DNA from: Treponema sp.
Lineage (GTDB): Bacteria > Spirochaetota > Spirochaetia > Treponematales > Treponemataceae
Direction: 5' to 3'
DNA: 54,961 bases
Assembly (NCBI GenBank): GCA_017395545.1
Contig: JAFPUF010000093.1
Span: 1-54,961, forward strand
Both the position numbers and the translations under genes were made by a program. Positions within the stretch are counted from its first letter, which is position 1. Every line of letters starts with the position of its first letter. Positions 52,268 through 54,961 of this stretch are shown piece by piece. The notes under the pieces were generated by a model, which saw only the letters and a program-made list of their open reading frames with translations, was not told the DNA's origin and did not search any database.

Positions 52268-54961
52268 TTATTTTTGTGGTTTGCTCCAGTTTTCGTCTAA
52301 GAAAATATTGTCTTTTATATGAATCCAGTCGCTGTCTTTTATTGTAAATTCATATTCACTTTTTGAATGGTACGGCATAAATATATCGCCTTTTGTGACG
52401 ATGATTCCCCGTTTTTTGTAGTTTTCGCTTATTTCGTTTCCGGTGAAAGGATTCACGGGATTTTCAACAATATCTTTGAGTGCAAGATATGGAACATCAG
52501 CGTTAGTCATAAAAGTGTCATCAACTTTTACAGAACTATTTGTGTCTGAATGTGCATTGAAGTCCTTTACCATAAGAATACAGTTCAGATGATCCTTTGA
52601 ATAGCCTTCGAAATCTGGAGTTTCATAAAGATTCTTTCCTTTTCCGCCTATTCCGTGATCTGAAACGATTATGATTCTTGTATTGTCGTAAATTCCGTTT
52701 TCTCTAAGATAGTCACAGAACTTTCCGACCTGAATGAGAGTAACTGTGTCGATTTTGTATGAATTGTCATTTGTTGAGTAAGGGTAGTCAGGTTCTATAT
52801 CGTACATAGAGATGTCTTCACCTGAATGAGTCGCTTCATTTGTGATGACTGAAAGCGTCGGAACTGCCGAATCACAGCTTACAATCTGCGGAAGATAATA
52901 GAGAATGGAATACCAGTTAGCAAAGTCGCTTGAACTTTCTTTTACGCCATTTTCCCACCAGGTTCCTTTGTAATAGATGACAGGACGAATTACAGCAGGA
53001 GATTCCCTGAACAGGCTTACCCAGAAAAGATTGCGGTTTAAAACATGTGCAAGAGAGGCCTTTTCAAAGCCTTGTTTGAGTTTTTCTTTCTTGAAGTCGC
53101 CCGCATAGTGTCCCAGAAGGGAATATGCATTGAGTTTTCCTTCAAGCTCGGGATTTTTTTTGATGGCATGTCTCCTGAAGCCCTGCATATCGGCAATGTA
53201 GCTGTAGTTAGCCCATGAAAGATCAGATACATTTGAAACGAAACCTTTTTCTGAAAGAATCTTTGGAAGCAGCGTGAGAGCTTCGTTATGTTTTTCTTTT
53301 AGCGTAAGGTTACTGCGCCTGTTCATTTCAAAAGGAGTGTAGTCAAAGCCTCCGTAAAGGGCTGGAGAGCCCATGAGTGTGTGTCCGTTGAAACTTGCAC
53401 AATTCGGGTAGAATGTGAAGCCGTCGAGTTTTTCGGAAAGGTTTTTCTGGTCCAGTAGAATTGAAGGAACATAGGCAGAGGCAAATCGGTCGAGCATAAA
53501 GATTACGATGTTCGGCTCTGTCTTTGAAAGTGAGAATTTTGCATTAAGAGTGTCTTCTGTATTGTGAGAGGCGGCAAATACATTATATTCTTTTGTGATT
53601 TTTCGTGTATTTAAAACTGAAAGAACGATGAAAACAAATGTAGAAATTAGGCAGATGTTTGTAAGAATTTTATGTAAGCGGAAGCGGATTAAGAAAGCCG
53701 GAAGTACTAGCGTGGCTGCAACGGCAAGAATATTCAGTAAAATAAAAAGCTTTGAAGGATTTGAAATGCTGTCAATGAATTTGAGCGTGACATCCATTGA
53801 GCCGTAGTTTCCAGAGAAAATAAAGGCGTTAAAGACGGCTGAGAAAAAAAATGCTGCGAAAAAATATGCAGAAAGTGTCTGAATTTTTTCCTTGAACAGA
53901 AAGAAAATACAGACCGGCCAGAATACTAAAAGACCGAAACTCATCCAGAATGAAGAGTGAAGAAATGCTGCCGGATTTGTGTAGTTTTCTATGTTTGAGA
54001 ATTCCTGCACAGAACTTGAAATCAGCTCAGATGGGAGAACGAGTCCGTTTAAGATACACAGGCCTGATGCACAGATGATAAAAAGCAGAAAACGGTTTGA
54101 TTTGTCTTCGTAGAGCGTGCGCAGAGTGTTTTTTGCAAGACGATCTAAGAAGCTTACATAAATCGGAACCGGAATGAGAGCAAGCAGGAAAAGAACGGCA
54201 GCGAGCCTTTTTTTTAGGTTCGCTCCGCCACCGTAAATGAAAAGAATATATAAGGCAAGAACGGTTACGGCACTAACCATGCACAGATAAAGCACTTTAA
54301 GCGGATTCTTTATTTTGTAGAAGATATTTTTTACAAGAGAGAAGATGTTGTTCATAGTCCAGTAAAGGACAAGCCCTGCAGGTGAATCATAAAGCACGAC
54401 AAGAAAAACTGCAGCCATACCGTAAATCTGGATTTTTTCACGAAGCCCGTGTCCTTTTGAATAAACAGCGCCTGAGATGCAGTTTATCGCCGTCATTGCG
54501 ATTGGCAGAATGTTTACATTGAAAGAGCCGATTGTAAAGATTGCGTCAGGTTTTCCCATGTCGCGGATAAAGAAAAAGTGCTCGCCCATTAAATCAGGCA
54601 GTGAAGAAAGCGTGTGATATGCCGCAAGGAAGAACGGAATTTGAATCAGAATACCGAAAGATGAGCGCAATGCCATAATCGGGTGATAGTGGTTCTGCCT
54701 GTATAGCGTGTTAAGCATCATGTACTGCTCATCACCTTTGAAAGCTTTTTTTATGCGGTCTATGCTGTTTTTCATCTTTGCCTGAATGTCACGCTCTGTT
54801 TCCTGCCAGCCTTCAGCGACAATGTAAAGGGGAAGGCACAAAAGTGTGACCGTGAGGCTGACGCCCAGAACTGCAATTCCTGTGTTTCCGAACATTTTGT
54901 CAAAAACACGGTAAGAAATTTCTATAATCTGTGTAATCGGTGAGAGAATAATATTGTAAAG
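52268..54961 (-). CDS. YidC/Oxa1-like domain fused to an alkaline-phosphatase/sulfatase-superfamily domain (copy 2, 5' truncated)
   Basis: A paralogue of the 49487-52213 protein, aligned along its whole length. The frame stays open to the right edge. The residues before the ATG at 54895 (LYNIILSPITQIIEISYRVF then DK) match the first residues of copy 1, so the true start lies just outside the window and the ATG at 54895 is internal. The YidC-like part has SSFGILIQIPFFLAAYHTLS, VNILPIAMTAINCISGAVYS and SPAGLVLYWTMNNIFSLVKN. The phosphatase-like part has IVIFMLDRFAS, SFNGHTLMGSP, IIIVSDHGIGGKG and DHLNCILMVKDF. The metal and nucleophile positions are kept, so both copies are probably active, with differences in the substrate region (copy 2 has DHG, copy 1 DHS). 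Confidence 0.82.
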   Translation of the reverse strand, partial: LYNIILSPITQIIEISYRVFDKMFGNTGIAVLGVSLTVTLLCLPLYIVAEGWQETERDIQAKMKNSIDRIKKAFKGDEQYMMLNTLYRQNHYHPIMALRSSFGILIQIPFFLAAYHTLSSLPDLMGEHFFFIRDMGKPDAIFTIGSFNVNILPIAMTAINCISGAVYSKGHGLREKIQIYGMAAVFLVVLYDSPAGLVLYWTMNNIFSLVKNIFYKIKNPLKVLYLCMVSAVTVLALYILFIYGGGANLKKRLAAVLFLLALIPVPIYVSFLDRLAKNTLRTLYEDKSNRFLLFIICASGLCILNGLVLPSELISSSVQEFSNIENYTNPAAFLHSSFWMSFGLLVFWPVCIFFLFKEKIQTLSAYFFAAFFFSAVFNAFIFSGNYGSMDVTLKFIDSISNPSKLFILLNILAVAATLVLPAFLIRFRLHKILTNICLISTFVFIVLSVLNTRKITKEYNVFAASHNTEDTLNAKFSLSKTEPNIVIFMLDRFASAYVPSILLDQKNLSEKLDGFTFYPNCASFNGHTLMGSPALYGGFDYTPFEMNRRSNLTLKEKHNEALTLLPKILSEKGFVSNVSDLSWANYSYIADMQGFRRHAIKKNPELEGKLNAYSLLGHYAGDFKKEKLKQGFEKASLAHVLNRNLFWVSLFRESPAVIRPVIYYKGTWWENGVKESSSDFANWYSILYYLPQIVSCDSAVPTLSVITNEATHSGEDISMYDIEPDYPYSTNDNSYKIDTVTLIQVGKFCDYLRENGIYDNTRIIIVSDHGIGGKGKNLYETPDFEGYSKDHLNCILMVKDFNAHSDTNSSVKVDDTFMTNADVPYLALKDIVENPVNPFTGNEISENYKKRGIIVTKGDIFMPYHSKSEYEFTIKDSDWIHIKDNIFLDENWSKPQK

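Noticed and set aside
54895..54961. ATG at 54895 as the start of the second YidC-phosphatase gene
   Set aside because: The frame continues upstream and its residues match the N-terminus of the paralogue, so the real start is outside the window.

Overview
The window looks like chromosomal DNA of a host-associated Treponema-type spirochaete. This rests on protein character and gene order, not on a database match. Supporting signs are the rpsF-ssb-rpsR-rplI-dnaB block, flgG followed by a short muramidase-less FlgJ-like rod protein, a treponemal type of MurC, several chemoreceptors including a hydrogenase-chemoreceptor fusion, and a nucleotidyltransferase-aminotransferase fusion of the type described from Treponema denticola phosphonate metabolism. 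I found no rRNA, tRNA, CRISPR array, transposase or phage gene. Coding density is high: no gene-free stretch exceeds about 170 bp, and the longest ones hold palindromic repeats.

Left part (1-10 kb): the tail of a sugar-binding protein, a soluble [FeFe]-hydrogenase-like chemoreceptor with its own promoter, then a leftward run of carbon and nucleotide metabolism genes: phosphohexomutase, FGGY sugar kinase, PRPP synthetase, a secreted TPR protein and a biotin-dependent carboxyltransferase. Middle (10-33 kb): clpC and a feoA-feoB fusion converge with overlapping ends, followed by a pcnB-like polymerase, purC, a membrane pyrophosphatase, a lipoprotein / membrane protein / smc cluster, a DinG-type helicase with an N-terminal RadC-like JAMM domain, the ribosomal protein and replication block, a CCA-type nucleotidyltransferase and chorismate mutase. 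Then (33-43 kb) mfd, flgG, the flgJ-like gene, a membrane chemoreceptor, murC and a phosphoribosyltransferase.

Right part (42.9 kb to the edge): a leftward operon-like cluster of seven tightly packed genes for a surface glycoconjugate. Read in transcription order it has two tandem proteins joining a YidC/Oxa1-like membrane domain to an alkaline-phosphatase/sulfatase-superfamily domain, a PntC-like nucleotidyltransferase-aminotransferase fusion, a CDP-glycerol-phosphotransferase-like enzyme and three GT4 glycosyltransferases. A reasonable inference is cytoplasmic activation of 2-aminoethylphosphonate (or a similar head group) as its CMP derivative, transfer onto a glycan or lipid made by the glycosyltransferases, and processing across the membrane by the YidC-phosphatase fusions. 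This is the most novel part of the window.

Two patterns cut across the window. First, a family of palindromic CACAGATTACACAGAT-type repeats sits between genes. One complete copy is also fused in frame into the sugar kinase, and a related repeat is in frame in mfd. Second, five genes lack a Shine-Dalgarno sequence and have a -10-like hexamer 6-7 nt before the ATG, which suggests leaderless transcripts.
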